A DNA stretch of 64,000 nt. It comes from Heterocephalus glaber (lineage: Eukaryota; Chordata; Mammalia; Rodentia; Bathyergidae). The DNA is taken from positions 8,050,549 to 8,114,548 of the forward strand of contig NW_004624795.1 of NCBI RefSeq assembly GCF_000247695.1. The letters run 5' to 3'. How positions within the stretch are numbered: position 1 is the stretch's first letter; each line of letters begins with the position of its first letter. A model generated the notes under the pieces. It was not told where the DNA came from and searched no databases. It was given only the letters and a program-made list of their open reading frames with translations. The position numbers and the translations under genes were made by a program. Shown here piece by piece: positions 35,706 to 48,786 of this stretch.

Positions 35706-38700
35706 AAAATTTCATTCACTCTGTTTGTAAGAATATATTAAGCCTTCCTGTGCCTATGAAATTTCTCTGCTTTTTGATTTTCTTTCTCACCATTTTATAG
35801 AAGTTAAATGATTATTTCAGCCTGGATTCTTTTTCTGAGGGCTTAAAAATGTTTAGTGGAACTTTAACTCTTAATTTTCTCAAGTACTTTTCATTCTAAA
35901 TTACACAGAGATGTATTTAAAACCCAAATGTTGATACTAACTCTTGAGAGTCACTTTGTCTTCCCACTGCAGAATGACAATCCTTGCCAATGTTTGCCGG
36001 AAACCTGTGCACATGGACCCTGTATTCTCTCCTCTAGCAGATGAGTGAGCTGATTCTGTGGACAACAAAGAACACAAAGATAAGGGCTTCTTTTTCCATT
36101 TCCACATTTTTCTCAGATGACAGCTCCTTGAGTCTGTGCCTCCTTTTCTATCTTATGACGTGTCTGGAGGAGGGTTACTTCATGATCTTCTCAAGTATTT
36201 CATTCTTTCTAGCTGATTGACCCTTTCTCCTATTCCTGCCACACAGCACACAGAGCCACACATGTCTGAGAGGCGGAGATTCTTTGCAGCCTCTTACCTG
36301 AGTGGTAACAGATGCTCATGGCAGACACCGGCTCCGGATTGCTGCACATAGAATAATCATCCTTCCTAAGTCAGACTCCCTATGGCAGCAAGGCATCCAA
36401 TTCAGATTAGAGTTGAATATGTGAAAATGAAAAAAGGCGTTGAAGAAATGCCCATTGAGTGTCAGATTGTCAACACTGCACGTCAGTTAAAGATTGTCTC
36501 GCTTAGCTTCCTTCTTTTCCAGAGGCCCAGTGTGTTTTGGTGATTTGTTCCAGTAGCAGAAATGGCTACAGAAGGGCTAGAATCCTCTGCTTGCCAGGAC
36601 TCTTTAGAGACCAGCCAATGCAGACATGCTCACAGGCTCTTATGCTGTTACCATCCTCTATAATCTGATAACTGCTCCAACCCACACAGCCTAGTAGGGT
36701 CCAAAGCCAGAGACAGTGGTGGGGGATGAAGAAAGATGAGGACGACCAAGATTCCTCTTAGCTGGGTCCAGGTAGAACTATAGCTTGTCAGCCTAATGTA
36801 GTGTGATTGTTTCATGATGAGGGCATGGGTCGGAAGGGAACAGGGAAGGATATAATGTAACTGTCTCCCAGGCTGTGCCATCCAGGGACTACAATATGAC
36901 ACAGTCACAGTCTGTTTGACTCTCTAATCTATGGAGGAGAAAGGGAATAGGGAGGAGAAACGGAGCTGAGGGGAGAGAGGAAGCAGAGAAGAGACGAAGG
37001 GCCATCTTTAGGCTCTGCCTGGGGCAGACAATGTCTATTTGTAATCACTCACTTTCTCTCTCTGTCTCTCTCTTTCTCTGTCTCTCTGTCTCTCTTGCTC
37101 TCTGTCACTCTCTGAATTAAAATTGTAAGAAAACAAGTCTAAAGCATAAACAAATCTAAAGACCTTTTTTATTCATGCATTTTTCAGAGAAGATTTTAGA
37201 AGCTATGTTTGTTTCTATTCCTAATTGAACCATAAGTGTAATATTTTATATTTAACCACCTATCCTACTGGTTAAATTTTCTATTTGCCCTGGAGCCAGT
37301 TTTGGATGTAGCTTTGCTCAGTCATTTCTAAGAAGTAAGAAAGGGCAGTGTGGAATAAGTATAATTGAAGAAGATGGGAGCAGGATATTTCAACTGGCTT
37401 TAGAGGGTAAAGAAGATATCTCTGTAGTCACTTCAATAAATAGCAGAATTATTGTGAGCAGTTAAGCTGAATTCTTAAATATTTTCTGAAAATTATATTC
37501 TTACCTGTACTCCATAGTAGTCATGCATCTCCATTCTCTTCTGTTTTTCTTGATCTAGTGAAGAGCCCTTGTCTGTATTTATGTCTGCCATCATTTCAGT
37601 ATCTTCTGTACCCATATCTGTTACTGTTTCAAATGCCATCCTTTGGTTAATCTGTCTCATCGTCCATCTCTGGGGTCTCTGAGTAGAATATTTTTTCTCT
37701 TGGACCGGCTATCTTCTGTAAAGTAGTAGACATTGCTCTTTTTCTCCTTTCATGGCTGCCCAGTATTTATTGTGGACATATCTGATTCAAAACTTCATGT
37801 TCATTCTACCATGACAAGTCATATCCAGAAGTAGGACTTTCATCGATGGCCTAGAGATACAACTGTACTTCATCCTGATTCAATGTTGTTGACTCTTTAC
37901 TCAATCAGGTGTCTGTCTTCCCTATGATTAGCTCTAGCTGCCATCCTAGTCCCTCCCAGAGCAAAACCTTAGCCTAATCCCTGTGACTGTTTAAAATATT
38001 ACAGAAAACCTGTAATTATAGAAATGAACTAATTAGAAATTTTTGGTCCAGTTCCTTTAGTGACACTAAATGCCTCATCCTTACAAACGTCTTTTCATTT
38101 ATTTCTTTTAAAGCACCAATAATGGCAATAATCAAAGACTCTTAAACTAATTAGTTCAGGTGTTATAAATGTAATATAAGTGTTATAAATGTAAAGGGAA
38201 AATGTAATTAGTGGGCATATTCTGCTCAACTAAACAACAAAGAGAAGATGACATTATGGAGACATTGTTTCAGTTGGACAATCTGTGAGATATTGAAGAG
38301 AGCAGATCACTCACCTTGGAAAATCAGAATAAGAGAATCTGAAATATATCATTAATCTTGAGTATACTGCAATAAGACCTCTTCATAGCTAGAATGTCTT
38401 TGGTGGTCCCTAAGAATTCATAGCCAAAAAATGTAAATGACAGATGGTTATTTTCTCTCTTACATGGCAAAACTTTAGGCTGATGAGAAAGAAAATGATT
38501 TTTACAAACTATGGCCATCTCTCAGTATTCAAGACATTTATTTCAGGATGTCCCATGTATACCAAAATCTACTGATGCCCAAGTTTCTGTTATAACATGG
38601 TATATAGTATTTACATATAACCCACACACATCCTCTTATTTTATTTTAAAAAATAGTGTCTAGTTTACTTATAATACCTAATACAACGTATGTGTTATAT

Positions 38701-38960
38701 TAGTAATTGTTATACTGTATTATGTAGGTAATAATGGCAAGAAAACAGAGTCTGCACATGTTCAGCACAAATTCAATTTTAAAAAATATTTTCAATTCAT
38801 AATTGCAGTCACAGAACCTGGGATATGGAGGTCCAATGGTACTTCTGTTGACTTTTGAGAGCAACTTAAAATTCAGGTTTTCAGTTAGAAATGATAATAT
38901 AACTTTCTCAAATTCTCTATGATAATTATAGTTATGCATTTTATATGCCAATATGGTATT
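35706..38960. other. No recognised gene; one doubtful exon-like segment
   Basis: Unassigned sequence. A CT-rich tract lies at 37052-37113. At 37505-37715 the minus strand has an open stretch bounded by a good 3' splice-like and a perfect 5' splice-like site (see findings), but no protein family is recognised. A 15-base motif, gtgttataaatgtaa, is duplicated with a 20-base period near 38160-38195. Confidence 0.3.
37052..37113. repeat. CT-rich microsatellite-like tract
   Basis: About 60 bases of imperfect CT/TCTCTG units. Confidence 0.9.
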
Positions 38961-38964
38961 TTGT

Positions 38965-39125
38965 AACTCTCATAAGAGTATAAAATAGATATTAAAAGCT
39001 CTATTTTCTAAATGAGAAAAACAGATGGACTGGTGGGGTGGAGAACTCTGTATAGGATTACACAGCTAATAAAAAGAAAAAAAATAGAATTAGTCCAGAA
39101 ATGCTTGAATCTAGGTCTGTGGTCT
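38965..39125 (+). mobile_element. MIR-like SINE remnant
   Basis: 'ctattttctaaatgagaaaa', 'ggattacacagctaataaaa' and 'cttgaatctaggtctgtgg' follow the MIR core order (CCATTTTACAGATGAGGAAAC, GGTCACACAGCTAGTAAG, GAACCCAGGTCTG). Confidence 0.55.
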
Positions 39126-39222
39126 TAGGAAAACACCTTGAAGTCTCTTTATCTAGAGAGCAATGTTTTTTCATAAGTTGTTTCCAATTTCAACTAAGGT
39201 GGTAATTTCATCAGGCTCACAT

Positions 39223-39286
39223 TTACATATACATATATGTGTATATATATATATATGGTATATTATATATATATATGGTATATTAT
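39223..39286. repeat. (TA)n compound microsatellite
   Basis: Alternating TA with ACATATA and GTATA interruptions. The word tatatatatatggtatatta occurs twice in succession, showing slippage of a larger unit. Confidence 0.9.
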
Positions 39287-41340
39287 GCACAACATTTTTG
39301 TTTCAAAATAATCTACTGTTTATGTGGTAATTGGGGGAGAAATGAACTCACAGTATTTGAGCTGCAAGCATAGCAAAATCACTATTGTATTGAAGGTACA
39401 CAAAGGATGCGATTTTGAACACAAGGATGCAGTGGGGCTGCATCAATTTGAAAAATGCATTTGTTTTGCTGGATGACAGCAAAGGATAAAAGGGACAAAT
39501 GGGTATCAAGAACTTCATATAAGGTGCAGGTAGCTTTCTGTCATATTCCAAGGCAATGGGGACCTCTTAACTATGTGAGTGGAGGTGGGAGTGATTTGTT
39601 TCTAACAGTCCTACCTTTAAGTTACATACACATAAATCCTTCTTATTCATCTCACTGGTGCCTGAATTTACTTCTGGTGGTGCCCTAGTGAAAAAAAAAT
39701 GAGCTCTTTCTGTATTAACCTGAGAGAACATAAATCCATAGAGATGTGTTCTTATAAGAGACATAAAAGGAAAAGAAGAGGAGAGAGACAAAGCAAGAAA
39801 GCTGTGTGAAGACAGAAGCAGAGACTGAAGTTTTGCAGCCACAAGCCAAGCAGTAACTGTGATCATCTGAAGAGGCAAGGGAGGATTCTCTTCTGCAGTG
39901 GATGGCAGGTCCTCCTGACATCTTGACTTTGGACTAATGGTCTCCACAGGTAAGAAAATTAGTGTGTGTTGATTTCAGTCCCTCAGTTGATGGTAATTTG
40001 TACATGGGCTTTGGGCAATTAATATAATGTCCAAGTGAAAATCTTTCTCCCTCATATCTTTTACATCTTGCTCACTTGAAAGGGGAGCTGACTGCTCACC
40101 CTTCTCCCAAAGTCCATGAGAAGTCATGTTGCACGAACTGAAATTAACTCACACTTTCCCTTTCCCTTGAAGACCCCAATCCTTACTATGGATTTTCCCA
40201 GCAAAGGCTTAAACAGGTCTTTAAAAAGAGCAAGAGCAAGAAGAGTTCATGGGTTCCTCTTCCAGGATGCTTTTGGTTAGCAGTCAAAGGACACCATATA
40301 ATGGTGTATCTGTAAGACCAAGGACAATGATCCTGGGAAGGGGAGTAACAAGATCAGAGTGGGCCAATGGTCTGAATTTTTTAATCACACTATTATTGAA
40401 CAATCTGTGAGAATGATGTTCACATAGACAACCTTGTGAAATCTTGAGATAATATTTTAATCTACAGAGATTCAAAATCTATGAGTGTTTTCAGAGTTGT
40501 TTCAAATAGTACACATTTCATAGTTTAGAATATGTTAGCAAAACAGGTGGTTAAAGAAGGAAAATCAGGTGAGACTATGTGTTTGGCCTCTGCTAGCATG
40601 TAGTATAGGTGCTCAACAGATTCTTCACCCTACCCTGCTCCACTCTCTACCTCTCCCTTCCTATATATCCAGGATAGTTAGAAATTGAGTTTTCTGGCTT
40701 GAATTTAATAGCTGGATGGATCTTTCATCATTTAGGACTGACAACACTTTTAATATATGCCCCTTTTCTTTGACATCTAATTCATTCCTAATACTATCAT
40801 CAGAGTGGTGCGTTGACAGGATTTGGCATGACGCTGCACACTGTGGCATGAAGTGAAATTGCATCTCCAGCAATAGGCAGTTCTGCTGTTTAAAAGGCAT
40901 TGCAACAAAACAGGCAGAGAGTGCTGTTCTGTGGAGGATGTCAAGCACGGGGTCATACAACACTGCCTGTCCCTTCTCGCCCACACACATCTGCCCTCAT
41001 ATTCTTAATCAGATCACTCTCCAAATAACATGTTCAGATGCGTGCCATAAATCCTCATGATGGTACGTGACTTTTTTAATAGCTGGAGGCTTTAAGTAAG
41101 AAGAGTCTGGGGAGAGGAAAGTTGGGTTTAGCTCAGGTTTGAGATAAAGAGTCTGGAATGGATGGAACCGGCATAAGCCCAAACACTTAAAGGCATAAAA
41201 CCAAGGAAACACCCCCACCTTCTTCCTGTCAATTTCTTACCCAATAGCACACCCCTGATTGAAGCATTTTTTTTCAAGGAGCCATTCTTAGATGTAGGAT
41301 CAACTAAAACCTACTAAATATCTACAACCTATTGGAAATG
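39287..41340. other. No recognised feature
   Basis: The largest frame here (39567-39947, minus, 126 codons) is Leu/Ser-rich, overlaps other frames, and has no domain, so it is treated as chance. Confidence 0.35.
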
Positions 41341-41344
41341 GTAG

Positions 41345-41515
41345 GTGATCTTATATACTTTGTCTCATTAAGTCCTGAAAAATAACAATGTTATGACAGG
41401 GATTATTATCCAGGTTAAATAAAAACTGCAAATCAGAAAAAATTGAATTACCTGTCACAAATTGCACCCTGAACGAACCTCAGAGATGGAATTTCAGCTC
41501 CAGTGTTTAGCACTG
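41345..41515 (+). mobile_element. MIR SINE remnant
   Basis: 'gatcttatatactttgtctc', 'acagggattattatccaggt', 'ttgaattacctgtcacaaat' and 'gatggaatttcagctccag' run in MIR order (tail end of tRNA-derived part, ATTATCCCCATTT core, TTAAGTAACTTGCCCAAGGTCACA, GATTTGAACCCAGG). Confidence 0.6.
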
Positions 41516-43060
41516 AATTTATTATTTATTTCTCCTTTCTTCTTGTCTAAAATGAATTTAACAAATACTTCTTAATATGCAGTAAAGAGAGTGTATATAA
41601 ATGCAGGTTTTCTGAAAGGGCATTATTTCACAGTAGCTTTTACCATGACAGTAACTGCCGAAAATAGGTTCTTCAGAGTAAGTCATAGTAGCAGATCATT
41701 ATGTACAGGGAGATTTAATTTTATAAAAAAATAAAATTGCTCTTCAAATGGCAAGCATTTAATTTTTAATGTGCTAATTTTAATTAAGTTTAATTAATGC
41801 TGCTGAGCTTGGTAAACTTATAGAACTTCACATGACACCCCCAGAAGCCCTGAAACATCTTTCTTACTTGTTGAAATCAGCCTTCTGGCTGAATTTCAAC
41901 TCATGCCTCCTCAGAAATTGCTTACTCTTTGCTCTCTCTGAATTCAGGCTATCATTTATCCATTTGCTATATGAAATCCAATTTGCAATTGAATCTTTGT
42001 CCAATACTTTATCAGAGTCAGAGATGAGCTGAGAGATCATTCATTATCTTAAAAAGTACAACTGAGTTCTGCTGCCCCCATCTGGAGTTAATAGCCAGGC
42101 TGTATCTTGAAGGTTTGCTTGAATTCATTGTTCATCTCATTATACTTGTATCACAAGTGGTGCTCCTAGGATGAAGATCCTTCCTTCATTCCCAGCCTGA
42201 AATCATCATGAGTGACAAATCTGGAAGCCTTGTATCTAATCCTCCAGGGTTCGCATACTGTTTCTAGGTTATTAAAAATACAGAGTAGATACTAATAGAT
42301 ATTCTGTAAATCCCTAAGCAAATGGGAGATCATGGAAATGGATTTTTCAGATTTAAAGTACTGGAAATATTCTAGATGTCAGAGATAGAAGATTTGAAGT
42401 TTTCGAGACTAATGATTCTAGACATTACTGAAGTTTTAATTCCTAAATTCAGTCCAGGGAACAGTTCTGTAAATTTTGTTGAGACTGGCCTAGGCCCTTC
42501 GACTAAATTCTTCACTGTTGCTCTTACTCTTCAGGTTTAATCTCTGTTCTGCAGTGGTCACATAACTCTGTCTTCCTTCTTGTCATCGATTGTGAACAAT
42601 GTCTGTGCCCACTTAATGTCAGTCTCCCCACCAATGCACTAGAGTCCAGCTCCTTGACCATCTGAAGGAGTTCTCCTTTTGTCTCTCATTACCTCTCTCT
42701 GCTACATAAAACAAAAACTCATGATTTCACTTCTCTTGTTAGCTACTGCTGCATTTCTTTGTACCTTTATGTAGAAAAACTCTTCATAAGGTTGATTCTA
42801 TCAACTATATCTACTACTTCTGCTCCTATTTTTAAAAAATATACTCTTACAAGGCTTTTATTTCCAAGACCAGTTGATAGCTGCATTCCTGAGCCACCAT
42901 TTTGTGAATTGAACAATCAGTTCTAAATTTTTATCTAACATGTCTTATTAACAAAAGTAACATGTTGGAGCACTTCTCTTGTCTGTTCATTTGTCTACTA
43001 GGTGCCCACTTTTCTTGCTGTCTTATATCAATCATGTCTGCTTTTTCTTTGTCCCCTTTC
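41516..43060. other. No recognised feature
   Basis: AT-rich sequence, no gene or named repeat. Frame 41832-42032 unsupported. Confidence 0.35.
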
Positions 43061-43072
43061 CTGGCTTTACTT

Positions 43073-43168
43073 GAATTTTAAATTTTATTTTTGGTACTGG
43101 AGATTGAACTCAGGACCTTGTGTTTGTAAGGCAGGTGGAGGAACCACTGAGCTAAATCCCCAGCCCTA
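43073..43168 (-). mobile_element. ID-type SINE, antisense
   Basis: Antisense copy with B box near 'ggagattgaactcagg' and A box from 'ccactgagctaaatcc'. Flanked by ctggctttactt (43061-43072) and ccggttttactt (43169-43180), a 10/12 target-site duplication, so older than the copies at 16738 and 20470. The 70-codon frame at 43002-43214 runs through it by chance. Confidence 0.92.
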
Positions 43169-43399
43169 CCGGTTTTACTTTTTCATCTTCCATGACTTAA
43201 ATCATCTCCAATGATGTCATTTCTCTCAAACTCTAGGCCACATAATTCAAGTGCCAACATTTATTATTCTTGATTAAATAAATTCAAATATAGTCTGAGA
43301 ATGTTCTCCTTTCCTACATGAGTCTGGACCACCTGCAAGTGTTTTCCATCTCAGCTAGTGGTGAGTCCAGTTCTCAATTGCTCAGTTAAAAAAATTAAT

Positions 43400-43735
43400 T
43401 TTACTCCTCTTTTTACTATACATGCCATATCCAGTCCATTAGAAAATCCTGTTGGTCCAATCTTCAGAATATATCCAGAACGCCTTCTTACATCTTCTTA
43501 CATCTCCCATGGCAAAACCCCAGATCCCAGTCCCCATTGCCTTCATCCTGGGTGATTCCAGTAATGATTGTCCTTCTTTCAGCCCTTGCCTCTCTTCTTT
43601 CCGTTCAACAGAAAGCCACAGAAATTGTTTTAAAAGGAAGTTGAAACACGTCCTCCTCTTATACCAAAGCCTTCAATGACAGTCCATTAAATTTTGAGTG
43701 AAAAGTCACGGTCTTTGCCTTTTATAGTGTAAGTA
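43400..43735 (+). mobile_element. Ancient repeat, family unclear (LINE-like)
   Basis: 'aaaatcctgttggtccaatc', 'cttcagaatatatccagaac' and 'accaaagccttcaatgacag' resemble a common old mammalian repeat (…CAAATCCTGTTGGCTCTACC…, …AAAACCCTCCAATGGCTTCCC…), probably of L2/CR1 type. Family assignment uncertain. Confidence 0.4.
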
Positions 43736-45705
43736 ATGGCTCAGTCACAGTAACTGTTATTTATGACACAGATTAGACATTAATTTATTATAAGAATTAA
43801 AAGACTGGATATTCCTTAAGAATCCCTCTAAATTTTGGTAGTGAAAATGAAGGCATGGTACATAAAAGATGAAAAACTTAGATAATTTGATCATAGGCAA
43901 CTCAACGAACAAGTATGGGGCATCACCACAAATAAAATAGCATGTTAGATAAATTGGTGTTTAAAAATATGGAATAATACCTGCAGAGCCCATATAGCTG
44001 CATATTCATACAAACACATGACTTACAAATGATTCTGACAGGGCAGAGCATGATGTATGTCTTAGTAGAAGTACAAAGTGCCAATGGAGGGTCAAGTAGG
44101 GTCTGAGAATGAATTGATATTCAGAGTTCTGAACTTTGAATGAGATTTGAACAGATTGCTGTAGAGAGTGGGACTTAATGCTGGAAGAAGAAATTGCATA
44201 AGGAAATAGAAATAGGAAGAATCATACAAAAGGAAAAAAATATTCCAAATACATTACAGTCTCAGTGAATAGTCAGATGACTGTGGCATGAGATGCTTAG
44301 CTGGAGGTGGAGTCTTGGGGGAAGTCGCGTGTAGGCACAAGCAGAGACAAATGACACAAGATGTGCCAGACCCGAGGGCTGTTGACACAGGGTCTGGAAC
44401 GTCAAGCCTAGAAATGTGTGGGCTTTTCTTTATTCCAAGGGGGGTCATTACAAATGTCGAGGGAGTATTTTATTTGATTCACAGTTTTAGTTTAATTAAC
44501 CCAGTTATAATTTATTAAATAGCCATTCTGTCCTCATTACTGTCCTTAGTGTGATTTTCATTAAAAATATCACTTATGCTGCTGAACAAAAATACAAATT
44601 CAAGGGCCTATGTCTCATTATTATTTGGTAGGTCTTCCATGGGCCCTAGATATTCACACTTAACACACACTCAAGAGCGAGTCTGTGTTCAACTGGTGTG
44701 TGAACCTGGTTTTGGAAACACTGATGAATAGCATACAGAGCAGTCAAAGACTCTGTTTTTGTTCTCTGATAGCCTGTCTTAATTTTGAAATCAAGATTTC
44801 TTTTTCTTGCTTGAAAACATGAAAAACATCAAAGCTAAGCGACATCAACATAAAATACTTTAAAATTTCTCTATTTCTTTCATCTATTTGTACTTAGAAA
44901 TATCTTCTCTATGCTGTTTATCTCTATCAAAGAAAATCTTGTAATTTATGGGTGGGTGATTTTACATTAAAATTTTCTAGTATATTTTTCTGTAAGGCTT
45001 TAATTTAACATTTGTATCTAAAACCCACTTGTTTCCCCAATAATTCATGAGATACACCATATTCTTTAAATATATCTGTGATTTTTCTCAGTCATATGCC
45101 CTATAAGGAATTACTTTGAATTAGATCGAAGCTATAAATTATAGTAATGTATAATTGGTTCTTTTAAAATTTAAAACTCCTCAAAAGTAGAACAATAAAG
45201 TGAACATCAATATGCTTCTCTCTTAGATTATTAGCCAACTGTGCTGTCTGATTTTTCCTAGTCCCCAGGGATATCAATTTATCTCAAGGAGAGAAAGTAG
45301 CTCTGTAACCCAGGAGAAGACAATTTTAAAATTGTATTTCCCCAAATCTTTTCTCAACAATAAAAGGTGCAGTAAAATGTAGTACTGTGTACTTGGAGTA
45401 ATTCCTATGGCTTAGTGTCATGTAAGTAGCACTGAAATCTAACCTGGAGCCTTATATTCTAGACCGGGTTTCTTCATTACTCTCCCTATGACCAATAATC
45501 AAGTCACTGATTATGGACTTCACATTTCCTTCATTTTAATGTGGACAAAATGATAGGCTAAAATGGGAGAATACGTTAGCCTGTGGACAGAATACTTTTA
45601 GGTTCATGTTTTTTAAATATTATATTTGCTGACTAATAGGAGAGGGAAGGTTGAGAAGATATGGAGATAAAAGATAAACAACATTAACATGATAGGTGAG
45701 ATGAT
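43736..45705. other. No recognised feature
   Basis: Unassigned. Two opposite-strand frames at 44254-44518 overlap in the same segment and have no support. Confidence 0.35.
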
Positions 45706-45709
45706 CACT

Positions 45710-45830
45710 TTTTTTTTTTTTGAGACAAGGTCACATTATGTAGATCAGGCTGGCCTCCAACTCACGGCGATCCTACTGCCTTAGCCTCCTGAGTGCTGGG
45801 ATTACAGGCATATGCCATTACGCCTGGCAG
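45710..45830 (-). mobile_element. B1 SINE (7SL-derived), antisense
   Basis: Plus strand reads a T run (A tail), 'tgagacaaggtcacattatg', 'caggctggcctccaactcac', 'gcctcctgagtgctgggatt' and 'acaggcatatgcca', the reverse complement of a complete B1 monomer ending 'cgcctggc'. B1 is restricted to rodents and is a strong taxonomic marker. Confidence 0.95.
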
Positions 45831-47285
45831 AATCACATATTTTAAAATACAGAATAGTGAGCAAAAAGAAAAAGTCATTAAAATAGAGTGATCTAAAGAT
45901 GCGAGTAGTAGTTCGTCATACTCAAATATGTGATTGATGATGTGTATGAACCAGTAGGCAAATTATCAGTTCTTCAATGCTGTCTTATCGTGATCTATGT
46001 TAAATGCAAATCATAAATGATTTGCAGCAGTAACTGGTTGGGTTGATCATGTGTGCTACAGAAGGGGCTGGGCTGCACTTTGCATTGCGTGAATTTTCAA
46101 AATAAACTGTTCAGGAGTGAGTTTAGGTTATCAGAAATGGACAGCCACTACATTACAATACCTGATTACTACACGGTGGCGGGTGAACAGTGAAAGTACT
46201 AAAGGTACTGCAAAGAAGAAAGATGGTCACACCTGAAGATTCATGTGGTGATTAAGTTATGCAAGGTGAGATGAGAGTGAGTGATGGGAACAGAAAGTCC
46301 TGATGAGCTGCATAATCATCGATGCTGTTTTCTTTCCATTATGAGTGACATTGGTCCAACTGGGGCAGAGTACTCATTAGCTAGATTTCTGTTATCCAGT
46401 TTTCTGGTATGTTTGACTAATTATAGGGTAGCTAATGACCAAATCAAAGACTCATGGTTAATTGGTAGGTTAATGATCCCACAGAAAGCACTTTAAGTAA
46501 TCTCCTTGTTGTAGTGACAAGAGACAGGACTAAATCTGAGCATTTGCATTGGACGTGTTGGAAGTCTAAACACTGGCACTCAGCTGACACCTCAGAAGAT
46601 GAACTACAATCTGTACTCTATTTGATCTTAGGGTTTTCTTAGGGTAATCAATGAGTAAATAGTTGTCAGTGTGTGGATTTCATTAGTGCAAAGTTGAATT
46701 TATTTTTCCCACATATTTTCTCTTCGTGGATGCTCTGTTGTAATCACAGCTTCATTTCCTGACCACCTAAACCCGAAGAATTGCATATCATCCTGTATGC
46801 TTCTTTCACACATCAATAATAAAAGGCAAATCTGTGAGCAATTACTTGGAGTTTAAGTGTTTTTGCATTGTACTACATTAAGTAAGTCCTGTTAGCAGAT
46901 TATAGAGATGAAGAAAACAAGACTAATGAAGCCTGAGCCACTTGACTAAGATTGAGATATAAATATATACGTATTATGTATAATTATATATAAATATATA
47001 ATGAATAAAGAAGTGGGACCATACATATCATATATTAACCTGAAAACATGTTATATTATAATGTTAATATGAAGTAAGCAAAATGTGGAGAGTGGGAAAT
47101 TCTAAAAGTCAAATAGCCTGGTTTATTTGATATATATTTAATTGGAAATAAATTAGGTTTCTAGGAGAATGTATAGAAAATCTGAGAAATTACGTTTGGC
47201 AAAGGAAAACATTCAAAAAGATTCTAAGGAAATGGTGCATTTGACTTTCTGACTAACTTAGGAATTTAGGAATTCTCAGTACTGT
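45831..47285. other. No recognised feature
   Basis: Unassigned. AT-rich tract around 46955-47050. No gene. Confidence 0.35.
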
Positions 47286-47300
47286 GGCCACTGAATTCTT

Positions 47301-47495
47301 TTTTTCTTTTTTATCCTGGAGTTTGGATCCAGGGCTTATGCACTAGTTACATTCCCGGCAATTTTTATTTTTTATTCTGAAATAGGGTATGGCTAAGTCA
47401 ATTAGTTGCCCAGGCTGGTCTCAAACTTGTCATCTTCCTGCCTCAGCCTTCTAGAGAGTGCTGAGATTATAAGCATGCGCCCCTATACCAGGCTT
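47301..47495 (-). mobile_element. B1-ID dimeric SINE, antisense, diverged
   Basis: On the minus strand: a B1 left half (from 'gctggtctcaaacttgtcat' and 'gcctcagccttctagagagt' on plus), an A-rich linker (plus 'tttttattttttatt', about 47362-47376), then an ID-like right half (plus 'ggagtttggatccagg'). A perfect 13-bp target-site duplication, ccactgaattctt, at 47288-47300 and 47496-47508 proves a single insertion of the dimer. Confidence 0.9.
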
Positions 47496-47539
47496 CCACT
47501 GAATTCTTAGGCTCTTATTAAAAAAAACACAAAACTCTT

Positions 47540-48490
47540 AAAATTCATTTAATTATAAATGAAAACATAGAGCAAATGTACAATGTAATGAATTGTGATA
47601 AGGTAAAAATCTCTTTTCAAGTACCTTACAACCATTCCCATCAACCCCTCTGATGCTTATGTTTCCCTCTGATTCTCAGTCTAGTCCCTCCCTCAAATGT
47701 GCTCACTACCTCACTTTTACATTAATTACATGCTTGCCTTTCTTAACAATTTATTTCATCCAAATGTTCATCTTTAGAGGCTAGAACTCATGGGGGGGAT
47801 GCCTATGTGTGTTAAATCTCTTAATTTACAGGTTCCTTCTTTATGCCTTTCTTGTTCAAATTTATTTGTTGAAGAGGGGAACTTGTTCGGTCTATAGATT
47901 TTCCTAAAGTCTGCATTTTACTGAACATATTTAAGGTGTGGTTTAGCATGCTGATGCTGTTGTTTAATTTCATCCCTTCTATATCTCTGTCTTTTTATTT
48001 TCACAATGAAAATTCTACTTCTCAAGGACACAAAGGATGTTACCATTACAATTCTGAACAATTATTATGTACTTAATGATTACATACACACAGTCCACAG
48101 TAACAATAATACTACTGCTTTTATATATACTGAGAACAGTTAAATATCTTTTCACATGTTCTCTCTCATTAAAAATAATTGTTATACCTGTGTTACCTGA
48201 AACTATAGCCGTTGCTTTCTATACTGTCTTCCTGTTGATCTTCAGCTCACTGTGGGCAACTATGTTTAATGCTTGCAGCTCATTCTCAGACTTATGAGTC
48301 TACTCATCTTGGGTGAGAAAAGCATGTTCTCTACTAAGTTCCTTGGGAAAAGTTCTTAGGAATAAATTTTCCTGAGTACTTGTCTGTTGCTAACAGTTCA
48401 CGCCTTTATGTTTGAGAGTTAGTTTAGCTAGATATAAAATCTTTGGCTCACATCTTCACTCCTTAATATCTCTTAATGTCTGATAGATAA
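47540..48490 (-). mobile_element. Old L1-like sequence, antisense
   Basis: 'gagcaaatgtacaatgtaat' and following sequence, and 'gagagttagtttagctagat' with 'ataaaatctttggctcac' near 48415-48452, resemble antisense L1M segments (GATAGTTTTGCTGGATATAGAATTCTTGG). Parts between are not assignable. No open frame with recognisable domains. Confidence 0.4.
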
Positions 48491-48700
48491 GCTGGGCATG
48501 GTGGTGCACAACTGTAATCCCAACACTCTGGGAGACTGAGGCAGGAGGAACACAAGTTGGGGCCCTGCCTTGGTGACTTAGTAACTTAGTGAAAACCTGT
48601 CTCAAAATCAAAAAATAAAAAAAGAGCTGAGTATGTAATTCAGTGGAAAGGCCCTGGGTTCAATCCCCAATAGTGCAAAACATAGAAACAAAAAACTGAA
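48491..48700 (+). mobile_element. B1-ID dimeric SINE
   Basis: Clear dimer: B1 half 'gctgggcatggtggtgcaca', 'ctgtaatcccaacactctgg' and 'actgaggcaggagga', with 'aaaacctgtctcaaaatcaa' before an A-rich linker (about 48608-48621), then an ID-like half with 'atgtaattcagtgga' and 'ccctgggttcaatcccc', and an A-rich tail. Best preserved dimer in the window. Confidence 0.95.
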
Positions 48701-48786
48701 ACATGTTATTTCATTTTCTTCAAGCATACAACATTGCTATATAATTTTACTTACCTTACATATCTCTTTTTCTTAGAAGCCATGGA

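Noticed and set aside
39567..39947. 126-codon minus-strand frame
   Set aside because: Leu/Ser-rich, overlaps other frames, and has no splice context or recognisable motif.
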